Shown one piece after another: positions 9,420 to 18,487 of a DNA stretch of 64,000 bases (the stretch's first letter is position 1; each line of letters opens with the position of its first letter). The notes beneath the pieces are model-generated. The model was not told where the DNA came from and did not search any database. It saw only the letters and a program-made list of their open reading frames with translations. Where the stretch lies: positions 7,316,001 to 7,380,000 of the forward strand of contig NZ_CP108025.1 in the NCBI RefSeq assembly GCF_041435095.1. Direction: 5' to 3'. Position numbers and translations under genes: made by a program. This DNA comes from Kitasatospora sp. NBC_00315 (GTDB taxonomy: Bacteria; Actinomycetota; Actinomycetes; Streptomycetales; Streptomycetaceae).

Positions 9420-10448
9420 GTGAAGGCACTCGTCAAGCAGAAGGCCGAGCCGGGACTCTGGCTGACGGACGTCCCCAAGCCCGCCATCGGCCCCGGCGAG
9501 GTGCTGATCAGGGTGCTGCGCACCGGCATCTGCGGCACCGACCTGCACATCCGCAACTGGGACGGCTGGGCGCAGCAGACCATCCGCACGCCGCTGACGC
9601 TCGGTCACGAGTTCGTCGGGGAGGTCGCCGAAGTCGGTGCGGCCGTCGCGGACATCGGCGTCGGTGACCTGGTCAGCGGTGAGGGTCACCTGGTCTGCGG
9701 CAAGTGCCGCAACTGTCTGGCGGGGCGCCGCCACCTGTGCCGCAACACCGTCGGCCTGGGCGTCGGCCGCGACGGCGCGTTCGCCGAGTACGTGGCACTG
9801 CCCGCCGCCAACGTCTGGGTGCACCGGGTGCCGGTCGACCTGGACGTCGCGGCGATCTTCGACCCCTTCGGCAACGCCGTGCACACCGCACTGTCCTTCC
9901 CGCTGGTCGGCGAGGACGTGCTGATCACCGGTGCCGGTCCGATCGGCATCATGGCCGCCGCCGTCGCCAAGCACGCCGGTGCCCGCAGCGTGATGATCAC
10001 GGACGTCAGCCCGTACCGCCTGGATCTGGCCCGCAAGGTCGGCGTGACGCTGGCGCTGAACGTCGCCGAGCACACCATCGAGGAGGGCCAGCAGCAGCTG
10101 GGCCTGCGCGAGGGCTTCGACGTGGGCCTGGAGATGTCCGGGCGTCCCGAGGCGATGCAGTCGATGATCGCCAACCTGACGCACGGCGGCAGGATCGCCA
10201 TGCTGGGCCTGCCCGCCGAGGACTTCCCGGTCGACTGGGCCCGGATCGTCACCTCGATGATCACCATCAAGGGCATCTACGGCCGGGAGATGTTCGAGAC
10301 CTGGTACGCGATGTCCGTGCTCCTGGAGGGTGGACTCGACCTCAGCCCGGTGATCACCGGCCGCTACCCCGCCGCCGACTTCGAGGCCGCCTTCGACGAG
10401 GCCGCGAGCGGCCGCTGCGGCAAGATCATCCTCGACTGGACCGTCTGA
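9420..10448 (+). CDS. tdh: L-threonine 3-dehydrogenase
   Basis: 342 aa zinc-dependent medium-chain dehydrogenase that oxidises L-threonine to 2-amino-3-ketobutyrate with NAD+ in the cytoplasm. Seen: catalytic zinc ligands in GICGTDLH and GHEFVGEV, four structural-zinc cysteines in CGKCRNCLAGRRHLC, and a Rossmann motif GAGPIGIMAA. The length matches the family (about 340). The GTG start has AGGAG 8 nt upstream. The next gene, kbl, begins 41 bp later, which is the classical tdh-kbl pair that converts threonine to glycine and acetyl-CoA. Confidence 0.97.
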   Translation: MKALVKQKAEPGLWLTDVPKPAIGPGEVLIRVLRTGICGTDLHIRNWDGWAQQTIRTPLTLGHEFVGEVAEVGAAVADIGVGDLVSGEGHLVCGKCRNCLAGRRHLCRNTVGLGVGRDGAFAEYVALPAANVWVHRVPVDLDVAAIFDPFGNAVHTALSFPLVGEDVLITGAGPIGIMAAAVAKHAGARSVMITDVSPYRLDLARKVGVTLALNVAEHTIEEGQQQLGLREGFDVGLEMSGRPEAMQSMIANLTHGGRIAMLGLPAEDFPVDWARIVTSMITIKGIYGREMFETWYAMSVLLEGGLDLSPVITGRYPAADFEAAFDEAASGRCGKIILDWTV

Positions 10449-10489
10449 GTCTCCGCACCGTCCGAACCCACACCCGGGAGCCAGTAGAC

Positions 10490-11683
10490 ATGTTCGACTC
10501 CGTGCGCGACGACATCGCGACCACCCTCGACGAGATCCGCGAGGCCGGCCTCTTCAAGCCCGAGCGGGTGATCGGCACCCCGCAGAGCGCCGCCGTCACC
10601 GTCACCGCCGGCGGCCGCCCGGGAGAGGTGCTGAACTTCTGCGCGAACAACTACCTGGGCCTCGCCGACCACCCCGAGATCCTCGCCGCCGCCAGGGACG
10701 CGCTGGACCGCTGGGGCTACGGCATGGCCTCGGTCCGCTTCATCTGCGGCACCCAGGACGTCCACAAGCAGCTGGAGGAGCGGCTCTCAGCCTTCCTCGG
10801 CCAGGAGGACACCATCCTGTACTCCTCCTGCTTCGACGCCAACGGCGGCGTCTTCGAGACCCTGCTGGACGAGCGCGACGCGGTCATCTCCGACGCCCTC
10901 AACCACGCGAGCATCATCGACGGCATCCGGCTCAGCAAGGCCCGCCGCCACCGCTACGCCAACCGCGACCTGGCCGACCTGGAGAAGCAGCTCCAGGCCA
11001 CCCAGGACGCCCGCCGCCGCCTGATCGTCACCGACGGCGTCTTCTCCATGGACGGCTACGTCGCCCCGCTGCGGGAGATCTGCGACCTGGCCGACCGCTA
11101 CGACGCGATGGTGATGGTCGACGACTCCCACGCGGTCGGCTTCGTGGGCCCCGGCGGGCGCGGCACCCCCGAACTGCACGGTGTCATGGACCGCGTCGAC
11201 ATCATCACCGGTACTCTGGGCAAGGCCCTCGGCGGCGCCTCCGGCGGCTACGTGGCCGCCCGCCGGGAGATCGTCGCCCTGCTGCGCCAGCGCTCGCGCC
11301 CGTACCTGTTCTCCAACTCGCTCGCCCCGGTGATCGCCGCCGCCTCGCTGAAGGTGCTGGACCTGGTGGAGGAGTCGAACGAGCTGCGCGAGAAGCTCAG
11401 CGCCAACACGGCGCTGTTCCGCTCGTCGATGACCGAGGCCGGATTCGACATCCTGCCGGGTGACCACCCGATCGCCCCGGTCATGATCGGCGACGCGGCG
11501 AAGGCCGGCCGGCTCGCCGAACTGCTGCTGGAGCGCGGCGTGTACGTGATCGGGTTCTCGTTCCCGGTCGTGCCGCACGGCGCGGCCCGGATCCGGGTCC
11601 AGCTCTCCGCGGCGCACTCCACCGAGGACGTCCAGCGCGTGGTGGCGGCCTTCGTCGACGCCCGCGCCGCCCTGGGGGAGTAG
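10490..11683 (+). CDS. kbl: Glycine C-acetyltransferase (2-amino-3-ketobutyrate CoA ligase)
   Basis: 397 aa PLP enzyme of the alpha-oxoamine synthase family. It cleaves 2-amino-3-ketobutyrate with CoA to glycine and acetyl-CoA, completing threonine breakdown begun by tdh. Seen: NFCANNYLGLADHP near the N-terminus, VDDSHAVGFVGPGGRGTPE and the PLP lysine motif GTLGKALGGASGG. The ATG at 10490 is preceded by GGGAG. The length is typical (about 397). It is followed by a strong terminator. Confidence 0.96.
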   Translation: MFDSVRDDIATTLDEIREAGLFKPERVIGTPQSAAVTVTAGGRPGEVLNFCANNYLGLADHPEILAAARDALDRWGYGMASVRFICGTQDVHKQLEERLSAFLGQEDTILYSSCFDANGGVFETLLDERDAVISDALNHASIIDGIRLSKARRHRYANRDLADLEKQLQATQDARRRLIVTDGVFSMDGYVAPLREICDLADRYDAMVMVDDSHAVGFVGPGGRGTPELHGVMDRVDIITGTLGKALGGASGGYVAARREIVALLRQRSRPYLFSNSLAPVIAAASLKVLDLVEESNELREKLSANTALFRSSMTEAGFDILPGDHPIAPVMIGDAAKAGRLAELLLERGVYVIGFSFPVVPHGAARIRVQLSAAHSTEDVQRVVAAFVDARAALGE

Positions 11684-11730
11684 ACCGGCCGGCCCCTGGT
11701 GCACGACCACCCGGGCCTCCGGGCCCGAGA

Positions 11731-11770
11731 ACCCGCGGCCCGCCCGTCCCGAGTCGGGCGGGCCGCGGGT
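11731..11770. terminator. Terminator after kbl, shared with convergent SDR gene
   Basis: A perfect 16-bp stem (ACCCGCGGCCCGCCCG and its complement) with an 8-nt loop sits about 50 bp after the kbl stop and about 55 bp beyond the end of the convergent SDR gene. Confidence 0.85.
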
Positions 11771-11825
11771 CCGCACCCCGTGCCGCGTCGGTGGACCGGG
11801 CCGGGCCGGGCCGGACCGGGCCCGC

Positions 11826-12707
11826 TCAGACGGGCTCGGGGGCCGCGTCGGCCCGGGTGTGCGCGAGGGCCGCGGGCCGCGGTTCGCCCGGGTACCGCAC
11901 GAACGCCTTCGCGTCGGCCAGCTCCGTCGCCGCCGCGGCCTCCAGCACGTCCAGGTAGCCGAACGCGTCCTCGCCGACCGGGAGCCGCAGCGGCGTCCCG
12001 CTCGTCGCCACCAACCGGCGCACCAGCGCCGCGAAGTCCTCGGGGCGGTTCAGCTCGTCGTTGCGTTCCATACCGCGCAGTGAGTCCAGCATCGGGCCGA
12101 CCACCGACCCGTAGGCCGGAACGCCGGCGGCGGCCTGCCGCATGGACGTCCCGTACCGGGTCGCGAAGCCGCCCGGCTCCAGGACCGTCACCCGGACGCC
12201 GAACGCCGCCGCCTCGGTCGCGAGCGCCTGGCTCATCCCCTCCAACGCGTACTTGCCGGCGCTGTACGCGGCCAGACCCGGGAACGACGTCCGCCCGGCG
12301 AGGGAGGAGACGTTGACGACGTGTCCGCCGCCCTGGGCCCGCATCAGCGGCAGGACCTCGCGGGTGAGCCGCCAGGGAGCGACCACCAGGAGCTCCAGCT
12401 GCGCCCGCAGCTCGTCGTCGGAGACCTCCTCGACCGCGCCGAACAGCCCGCTGCCCGCGTTGTTCACCAGGACGTCCAGCCCGCCCAGCCGCTCGACGGC
12501 GAGCTCGACCACGGCTCGGCACTGCTCGGCGTCGGTCACGTCGACCAGGGCCTCGGTGATCCGCCCCGGGAACTCCTCGAGGAGCGGCGCCAGCGCTCCC
12601 GGGCGCCGGGTGGTGGCCACCACGCGGTCCCCGGACCGCGCCACCTCCTCGGCGAGCGCGTACCCCAGCCCGGACGAGCAGCCCGTCACCAGCCAACGTC
12701 TTGTCAT
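11826..12707 (-). CDS. Short-chain dehydrogenase/reductase
   Basis: 293 aa classical SDR. Seen: the cofactor glycine motif GCSSGLG near the N-terminus, NNAG, the catalytic Ser in NVSSLAG and YSAGK (Tyr and Lys). TRRPG after the second strand suggests NADP(H) use. Substrate unknown. The start at 12707 (MTRRW) is preferred because GAAGGG lies 7 nt upstream; an ATG two codons earlier would be too close to it. It is divergent from a LysR regulator 281 bp away, a common arrangement in which the regulator controls the neighbouring oxidoreductase. Confidence 0.9.
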   Translation of the reverse strand: MTRRWLVTGCSSGLGYALAEEVARSGDRVVATTRRPGALAPLLEEFPGRITEALVDVTDAEQCRAVVELAVERLGGLDVLVNNAGSGLFGAVEEVSDDELRAQLELLVVAPWRLTREVLPLMRAQGGGHVVNVSSLAGRTSFPGLAAYSAGKYALEGMSQALATEAAAFGVRVTVLEPGGFATRYGTSMRQAAAGVPAYGSVVGPMLDSLRGMERNDELNRPEDFAALVRRLVATSGTPLRLPVGEDAFGYLDVLEAAAATELADAKAFVRYPGEPRPAALAHTRADAAPEPV

Positions 12708-12898
12708 CCTCATGCCCTTCGTCGCGGAGTGCGGGCACCCACGATAGAAACGGAACGCTCCGTTCGTCGCGGGAGCGCACGACGGCGCCAGAGGCGGGAC
12801 AGGCGTGCGGACGGCGCACGACAAGCGCGCGCCGCCGCCCCGGCGGGGAGCACCCCGGTCCGGCTCCGGAACGTGCCGCGGGCCCGGACGTGTCGCCT

Positions 12899-12946
12899 GC
12901 GGGTGCGGGTGCGGGTGCGGGTGCGGGTGCGGGTGCCGGTGCCGCT
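12899..12946. repeat. Hexanucleotide tandem repeat (GCGGGT)
   Basis: Six perfect copies of GCGGGT (12899-12934) followed by two degenerate copies lie in the intergenic DNA between the divergent SDR and LysR genes, ending about 45 bp before the LysR start. Confidence 0.9.
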
Positions 12947-12988
12947 GCCCCGGCACCGGGCCGGGCCCGGCCCTGGCAGAATTGCCGT

Positions 12989-14014
12989 GTGATCGACGCC
13001 CGACGGCTGCGGACCCTGCGGGCCGTGGCCGACCACCGCACCGTGACGGCGGCAGCCGCCGCCCTCTACCTGACGCCCTCCGCCGTCTCCCAGCAGCTGG
13101 CCGCCCTCGAACAGGAGACCGGCCACGACCTGCTCGCCCGGGACGGCCGCGGTGTACGGCTGACGGCCGCCGGGGAGATCCTGCTCCGGCACGCGGACGT
13201 GGTGCTCGCCCAGCTGGAGCGCGCCGAGGCCGACCTGGCCGCGTACAGCGCCGGGGTCGCGGGTGAGGTGACCGTGGCGTCCTTCGCCACCGGCATCGCG
13301 CTGGTGCTCGCCCCCGCGATCCGGGCGCTGGCGGCGCAGGCACCCGGCGTGCGACTGAAGGTGCTGGACGCCGAGGGGGACGCCAGCCTGCCGATGCTGC
13401 TGGACGGCCGGGCCGACCTCGCCGTCGCGGTCGAGTACCGGGGCGCCCCGCAGGCGGACGACCTGCGGCTGACCCGCGTCCCGCTGTACGCCGAGCCGTT
13501 CGAGGCCGTGCTGCCCCTGGAACACCCGCTGGCCGCCGGCGGACGCCCGTCCGTGCTCACCGCCGGCCCCGGTCGCACCGCCGACTCCGGTCCGGTCGCC
13601 GGCTCCGGACCAGCCGCGTCCCTCGTCGCTCCCGGTGTCATCGACCTCGCGGATCTCGCGGCCGAACCCTGGATCGGCCCCTACCCGGGCAATCCCTGCC
13701 ACGACGTCGTCCTGCTGGCCTGCGAGCACGCGGGCTTCCAACCCCGGCTGGTGCACTCCTCGGACGACTTCCACGCGGTCCTCGCGCTGGCATCGGCCGG
13801 CGCCGGGGTCGCGCTGGTGCCCCGCTCGGCGCTGCGCGGCGCGGACCTCTCCCGGGTCGCCGTACGGCCGGTGGACAGCGCGCTCGCGACCCGCAAGGTC
13901 TTCGCCGCCGTCCGGGCCGGAGCCGAGGGGCACCCCTTGCTCCGCCCGGTCCTGGCGGCGCTCGCCGAGGCGGCGGCCCGGACGGCCGACCGGGCCGCCG
14001 CGGGGGCGGGCTGA
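12989..14014 (+). CDS. LysR-family transcriptional regulator
   Basis: 341 aa. An N-terminal winged helix (about 1-60; TAAAAALYLTPSAVSQQLAA) precedes a periplasmic-binding-protein-like effector domain (about 88-320) with an internal Gly/Ser/Pro-rich insertion near 180-210. I chose the GTG at 12989 because the family normally begins directly at MIDxRRLRTL, as here. No Shine-Dalgarno is visible, and CAGAAT (12977-12982) lies just 7 nt upstream, so the mRNA may be leaderless. It probably controls the divergent SDR gene. The effector is unknown. Confidence 0.9.
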   Translation: MIDARRLRTLRAVADHRTVTAAAAALYLTPSAVSQQLAALEQETGHDLLARDGRGVRLTAAGEILLRHADVVLAQLERAEADLAAYSAGVAGEVTVASFATGIALVLAPAIRALAAQAPGVRLKVLDAEGDASLPMLLDGRADLAVAVEYRGAPQADDLRLTRVPLYAEPFEAVLPLEHPLAAGGRPSVLTAGPGRTADSGPVAGSGPAASLVAPGVIDLADLAAEPWIGPYPGNPCHDVVLLACEHAGFQPRLVHSSDDFHAVLALASAGAGVALVPRSALRGADLSRVAVRPVDSALATRKVFAAVRAGAEGHPLLRPVLAALAEAAARTADRAAAGAG

Positions 14015-14036
14015 GCGGCGGGCGGCACCGCACGCG

Positions 14037-14258
14037 TCATCCGCCCGCGGCGTCCTCCGCCTCCCAGCGCAGCAGGTCGCCCGGCTGGCACTTGAGCACC
14101 TCGCAGAGCGCGGCGAGCGTCGCGAAGCGCACCGCCTTGGCACGGCCGTTCTTGAGCACCGCCAGGTTGGCGGGTGTGATCCCCACGCGCTCCGCGAGCT
14201 CGCCCACGGACATCTTCCGCCTGGCCAGCATCACATCGATGTCGACGGTGATCGGCAT
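14037..14258 (-). CDS. XRE/Cro-type HTH regulator (YozG-like)
   Basis: 73 aa, essentially a single HTH (about 15-60: MSVGELAERVGITPANLAVLKNGRAKAVRF) with a short C-terminal CQPGDLLRW typical of YozG-type regulators. Its ATG overlaps the stop of the upstream DUF2975 gene by one base (TGATG), so the two are translationally coupled. Likely role: it represses its own operon through the twin palindromes at 14760-14800. It ends 22 bp from the convergent LysR gene. Confidence 0.92.
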   Translation of the reverse strand: MPITVDIDVMLARRKMSVGELAERVGITPANLAVLKNGRAKAVRFATLAALCEVLKCQPGDLLRWEAEDAAGG

Positions 14259-14749
14259 CAGATGACCTCGTCCAACTCGGCCTGCATCTGCGTCGCTTCC
14301 ACGTCGCGCGCGACGGCCTGGGCGAGCAGCATCCGCAGCACGAGGACGATGAGCGCGACCCCCAGGACGGCCATGCCGACCCCGCCCATGATGAGGGTGA
14401 CACCCGGGTCCTCCCGTTGGCCCGGCGCGTTGACGGCCGTGACCGCGAACCACACGAGGGCAGCGGCCACGATCGCGCCGATCACGGCGTCCACGTACCG
14501 GAAGGCGGTGGGGGAGAAGACGGTTCCGCGTCGTACCATCGCCACCAGCCGCCATACGCTGACCAGGGCGACCTGGGCCGTCACCATGCCCAGGATCGTG
14601 ATCACGCGCAGCGTGGTCAGCGGGAGCGACCCGTCCTCCGGGTCGTTCCCGCCGACCAACGCCCACACCAACCCCGCCTGTACGAACACGGTGCCGGCCA
14701 GCAGCACCACGAGCACGGCGCGCAGCGCACGCACTGTCAGCTTTCCCAT
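14258..14749 (-). CDS. DUF2975 family membrane protein
   Basis: 163 aa with four predicted transmembrane segments (about 8-32, 46-70, 84-106, 117-143), the arrangement typical of DUF2975 proteins encoded beside a small XRE regulator. Function unknown; the pair is widespread in Gram-positive bacteria. The ATG at 14749 has GGAAGG about 8 nt upstream. That ribosome site abuts the first operator palindrome, so binding there could also hinder translation initiation or early transcription. Confidence 0.88.
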   Translation of the reverse strand: MGKLTVRALRAVLVVLLAGTVFVQAGLVWALVGGNDPEDGSLPLTTLRVITILGMVTAQVALVSVWRLVAMVRRGTVFSPTAFRYVDAVIGAIVAAALVWFAVTAVNAPGQREDPGVTLIMGGVGMAVLGVALIVLVLRMLLAQAVARDVEATQMQAELDEVI

Positions 14750-14759
14750 GACCCAACCT

Positions 14760-14800
14760 TCCATCGATTTGCGATGGAAATCTATCGAAAATCGATAGAT
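14760..14800. promoter_or_regulatory. Twin operator palindromes for the XRE/DUF2975 operon
   Basis: Two 15-bp palindromes fit YATCG-N5-CGATR: 14762-14776 (CATCG..CGATG) and 14783-14797 (TATCG..CGATA). Their centres are 21 bp apart, two helical turns. The stretch is AT-rich in otherwise very GC-rich DNA and lies just upstream of the first gene of the operon. Confidence 0.75.
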
Positions 14801-15333
14801 GAGGCAAGGGTGGGAACGCCCCCTCGGCGGCGGCCTCGCGTCGCTGCGGCGGGCCGTGGCTCCCGTCCGTGGCCCGGCGTTCGGGCTCACCGTCCCGCAC
14901 CGTGCCGGAGTCGACCGCACGCGGGTGCGCATCGGCCGCCACCCGGCCCCGCCGGAGCAGTGGTCCGGACCGGTCGGCTCGGATTCGCCGCCGGTGTCGC
15001 CCCGGCCGCTCCCGATCATCGTCGGAACCTGAAGGCGACGTCGTCCCGACGATGCCGGTTTCGGACGGTACGGGTCGGTTCAGGCTTCACGACATCGTTG
15101 CGCATGATCGAAGACCGAGAACAACACTGTGCCTGCTCAGCGCAGTTGACCAGTTGCCCGCGCCCCGGTGGTTGACGACGTGGGCGCGCGCGGAGCCGGG
15201 GGATTACAACTCCTGAAGTCCGACGGCCGATTCGGTCCGGGCCGTTGACAACGTTGCCTAGCTCATCTTTGCTTACCCGCATACGAGCCCCCACCTGTTC
15301 GGTGACAGTCCGTCCAGCTCCGGAGTCGCAACA
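14801..15333. other. Intergenic region with GH92 promoter
   Basis: No coding signal is seen on either strand across the first ~440 bases. The right end holds a LacI-type operator overlapping a TTGACA -35 element (15245-15250). The ribosome site GGAG lies about 9 nt before the GH92 ATG. Confidence 0.55.
15243..15260. promoter_or_regulatory. LacI-type operator overlapping a -35 box, GH92 gene 1
   Basis: Core CAACGTTG at 15249-15256, flanked symmetrically by G and C (G.CAACGTTG.C). It overlaps the -35 hexamer TTGACA at 15245-15250, so a bound repressor would block RNA polymerase. The core AACGTT is shared with the sites at 28850, 29015 and 33625. Confidence 0.7.
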
Positions 15334-18300
15334 ATGAATCGATGGCGCCTACCCCTCGTCGCCTGTTCGGTGATCCTCGGCCTCGCCGCACCCGGGGCGG
15401 CCCAGGCTGCGCCGGCGTCCTTACAGGCCACGCCGGCGGCGGCCGCGGTGTCCGATCCCGCCTCGCTGGTCAATCCGCTCCTCGGCACCTCGCACGAGGG
15501 CAACACCTTTCCCGGCGCCGATGCGCCGCTCGGCATGGTGCAGTGGAGCCCCGACACGCCGTCGCGACCGCCCGGGGGGGACTACGCGTATACCGACAAG
15601 GTTGTCACCGGCTTCAGTCTGAACCACCTGTCCGGGCCGGGCTGCGGAGCGATGGGGGACATCCCCGTCCTGCCGACCGTCGGCGGCGTCGACGGCGCCG
15701 CGACGGTCGGTTTCTCGCACGCCCACGAGTCGGCGAGCGCGGGAGCCTACTCGGTCGCCCTCGACAACGGCGTCACCACCGACCTGACCGCCACCGCCCG
15801 CTCCGGGATGGCGCGCTTCACGTTCCCCGCCACCACCCAGGCCAACCTGCTGTTCAAGCTGAACGCGGACAAGGCCGCCAATCTCCACTTCGACAAGGTC
15901 AGCGCCACCGAGGTCAGCGGCTCGGTGGACGTCGGCCTGTTCTGCGCGTCCAGCCCGTCGTACACCGCGTACTTCGACATGGTCTTCGACCGGCCGTTCG
16001 CGTCCACCGGTACGTTCGACGGCGGGGACTCGCTCACCTTCGACACCACGGGGAACCGCACGGTGCAGGCGAAGGTCGGCCTGTCCTACGTCTCGGTCGC
16101 CGGTGCCACCGCCAACCGGGTGGCGGAGAACCCGAACTGGGACTTCAACGCCGTCCGCACCGCCACCCACAACGCCTGGAACGGCGTCCTGGGCCGGGTC
16201 GCGATCGCCGGTGGCACCTCGGACCAGCAGAAGGTGTTCTACACCGCGCTCTACCATTCGCTGCTGCACCCGAACCTGGTGAGCGACAGTGACGGCAGGT
16301 ACCGGGGCTTCGACCGGCAGGTGCACGCCGTCAGCGGCCGGCAGAAGGCGCAGTACGGCACCTACTCCGGCTGGGACATCTACCGCAGTCAGGCCCAGCT
16401 GGAGGCGCTGGTCGCTCCGCAGCAGGCGGCCGACAGCGCGCAGTCCCTGGTCAACGACTTCGCGCAGGGCGGCCAGCTGCCCAAGTGGTCGCTGAACTCG
16501 GCGGAGACCAACGTCATGAACGGCGATCCCGGTCCGGCCGTCATCGCCGACTACTACGCCTTCGGCGCACGGGACTTCGACACCGCCGCGGCCAAGAACG
16601 CGATGGTGCAGGAGGCCGTGCTGGGCAACGGCATCCGACTGGGGCCGGACTACCAGTCCAACTACGGCTACCTGCCGTCCGACGGCACGTACGTGTACGG
16701 CTTCCAGGGCTCGGTCGCCACCCAACTTGATTACTCAGCGCAGGACTTCGCCATCTCCGCGTTCGCCGGAGCGCTCGGTGACACCACCACCAGGGATCAG
16801 TTCGCCAACCGTGCGCAGGACTGGCGCAACGTGTTCAACCCCGCGTCCGGCTTCATGCAGCCGAGGCTGAAGGACGGCTCCTGGCGTGCCGGCTTCACCG
16901 CCACCAGCAGCGACCAGTTCGTCGAGGGCACCTCCTGGCAGTACACCGGCGCGGTGCCGCACAACGTCCGCGGACTCGCGGACGCGATGGGCGGCAACGC
17001 CGCACTCGCCGGCTATCTCGACAAGGTCCTGTCCGACTTCCACGGCTCCGGCGGCTCCCACGCCGACCTCGGCAACGAGCCCTCCATCGAACTCCCCTGG
17101 GAGTACGACTACATCGGCCGGCCCTGGAAGACCCAGAAGACCGTCCGCGACGTCCAGAACCAACTCTGGCCGAACGACCCCGCCAACTGGAGCGTCGGCA
17201 ACGACGACCTCGGCACCATGAGTGCCTGGTACGTCTTCTCGGCCATGGGCTTCTACCCCGAGACCCCCGGCACCGCCGACCTCGCCCTGGGGAGCCCGCT
17301 GTTCACCAACGTCACCGTCACGCTCGCCGGCGGCGGCAAGCTCACCGTGAACGCTCCGCAGGCCGCCACCGGCACGCCCTACGTCCAGAGCGCCGGCCTC
17401 AACGGCGCCACCTGGAACAACGCCTACCTCCCGGCCGACGCCGTGATCAGCGGGGCCACCCTCGACCTCACGCTCGCCGCCACCCCCAACACCGGCTGGG
17501 CGAGCGGCGCGGGTTCCGCCCCTCCCTCCTACAACGGCAACGGCGGGGCGAAGCCGCCGGCCGCCCAGGTCGGCCCGACCGGCGCACTCGGCTCCGGCGT
17601 CGCCGGCAAGTGCCTGGACGCGGCGGCCGGCGGTACCGCCAACGGCACCAAGGCGCAGAGCTACGACTGCAACAACACGGCGGCGCAGCACTGGACGGTG
17701 CCCGGCGACGGCACGGTGACGCTGGCCGGCCGATGCCTGGACGTGAACGCGGGCTCCACCGCCGACGGCGCGACCGTCCAGCTGTGGGACTGCAACCAGA
17801 GCGACGGGCAGAAGTGGCTCGCCAAGGGCGGAGCCCTGGTCAACACCGGCTCGGGGAAGTGCCTGGACGTGCCCGGCTCCGGCACCGCGAACGGCCTTCA
17901 GCTCCAGATCTTCGGCTGCAACGGCACCGCCGCGCAGCAGTGGAGGCTGCCGACGACGCACACCGGCGCCACCACCGCGGGAGTCGCCGGCAAGTGCCTG
18001 GACGACAACACCGCCTCCACCGCCAACGGCACCCGCATCCAGTCGTGGAGCTGCAACGGGTCCGCCGCCCAGGCGGTCACCGTTCCCGGGGACGGCACCC
18101 TGCGGATATTCGGCCGCTGCGTGGACGTCGTCGGCGGCGGCACCGCCGCCAACACGGCCGTCGACCTGTGGGACTGCAACGCCGGTGCGGCCAACCAGCA
18201 GTGGGCCTACGACGCCGGCGCCAGGAGCCTGCGCAACCCGCAGTCGGGGCGCTGCCTGGACCTGCCCGACGCGAGCACGACCGACGGTACCCAGCTGGTC

Positions 18301-18354
18301 CTGTGGGACTGCAACGGCGGCACCAACCAGAAGTGGACGCTGCCCGGCACCTGA
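15334..18354 (+). CDS. Secreted GH92 alpha-mannosidase with two ricin-B lectin domains
   Basis: 1006 aa exo-acting, calcium-dependent alpha-mannosidase of family GH92. A Sec signal peptide (about 1-25, ending AQA) is followed by the GH92 fold (about 45-735) and two tandem ricin-type beta-trefoils (about 745-870 and 880-1006) with repeated CLD...QxW motifs. Seen: the general-acid motif GNEP (Glu582) and the base region GNDDLG (Asp624/625). Residues after GNEP (SIELPWEYDY) differ from the second GH92 here, so linkage preference may differ. Codon 30 is TTA (15421-15423), read by the bldA tRNA. The LacI-type site upstream suggests induction by a mannose-containing sugar. GH76 follows 133 bp downstream. 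Confidence 0.95.
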   Translation: MNRWRLPLVACSVILGLAAPGAAQAAPASLQATPAAAAVSDPASLVNPLLGTSHEGNTFPGADAPLGMVQWSPDTPSRPPGGDYAYTDKVVTGFSLNHLSGPGCGAMGDIPVLPTVGGVDGAATVGFSHAHESASAGAYSVALDNGVTTDLTATARSGMARFTFPATTQANLLFKLNADKAANLHFDKVSATEVSGSVDVGLFCASSPSYTAYFDMVFDRPFASTGTFDGGDSLTFDTTGNRTVQAKVGLSYVSVAGATANRVAENPNWDFNAVRTATHNAWNGVLGRVAIAGGTSDQQKVFYTALYHSLLHPNLVSDSDGRYRGFDRQVHAVSGRQKAQYGTYSGWDIYRSQAQLEALVAPQQAADSAQSLVNDFAQGGQLPKWSLNSAETNVMNGDPGPAVIADYYAFGARDFDTAAAKNAMVQEAVLGNGIRLGPDYQSNYGYLPSDGTYVYGFQGSVATQLDYSAQDFAISAFAGALGDTTTRDQFANRAQDWRNVFNPASGFMQPRLKDGSWRAGFTATSSDQFVEGTSWQYTGAVPHNVRGLADAMGGNAALAGYLDKVLSDFHGSGGSHADLGNEPSIELPWEYDYIGRPWKTQKTVRDVQNQLWPNDPANWSVGNDDLGTMSAWYVFSAMGFYPETPGTADLALGSPLFTNVTVTLAGGGKLTVNAPQAATGTPYVQSAGLNGATWNNAYLPADAVISGATLDLTLAATPNTGWASGAGSAPPSYNGNGGAKPPAAQVGPTGALGSGVAGKCLDAAAGGTANGTKAQSYDCNNTAAQHWTVPGDGTVTLAGRCLDVNAGSTADGATVQLWDCNQSDGQKWLAKGGALVNTGSGKCLDVPGSGTANGLQLQIFGCNGTAAQQWRLPTTHTGATTAGVAGKCLDDNTASTANGTRIQSWSCNGSAAQAVTVPGDGTLRIFGRCVDVVGGGTAANTAVDLWDCNAGAANQQWAYDAGARSLRNPQSGRCLDLPDASTTDGTQLVLWDCNGGTNQKWTLPGT
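15421..15423 (+). other. TTA (bldA-dependent) codon
   Basis: Leu30 of the first GH92 enzyme is encoded by TTA, in frame with the ATG at 15334. It was the only in-frame TTA I noticed in the genes of this window. TTA codons in streptomycetes need the developmentally controlled bldA tRNA. Confidence 0.85.
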
Positions 18355-18360
18355 GCCCCG

Positions 18361-18408
18361 CCGTCCTGGCCCCCACCGTCCTGGCCCCCACCGTCCTGGC
18401 CCCCACCG
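18361..18408. repeat. 15-bp tandem repeat between GH92 and GH76
   Basis: The unit CCGTCCTGGCCCCCA occurs three times in perfect tandem directly after the GH92 stop codon. No stem-loop is apparent in it. It probably arose by slippage in untranslated DNA. Confidence 0.9.
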
Positions 18409-18487
18409 AGTAGCTCTCGGCCGGGACAGCGGCCCTGGCGGCCCTGTTCGCCGCACCCCCACACGTCCGTCGTCTCCAGGAGGCTCC

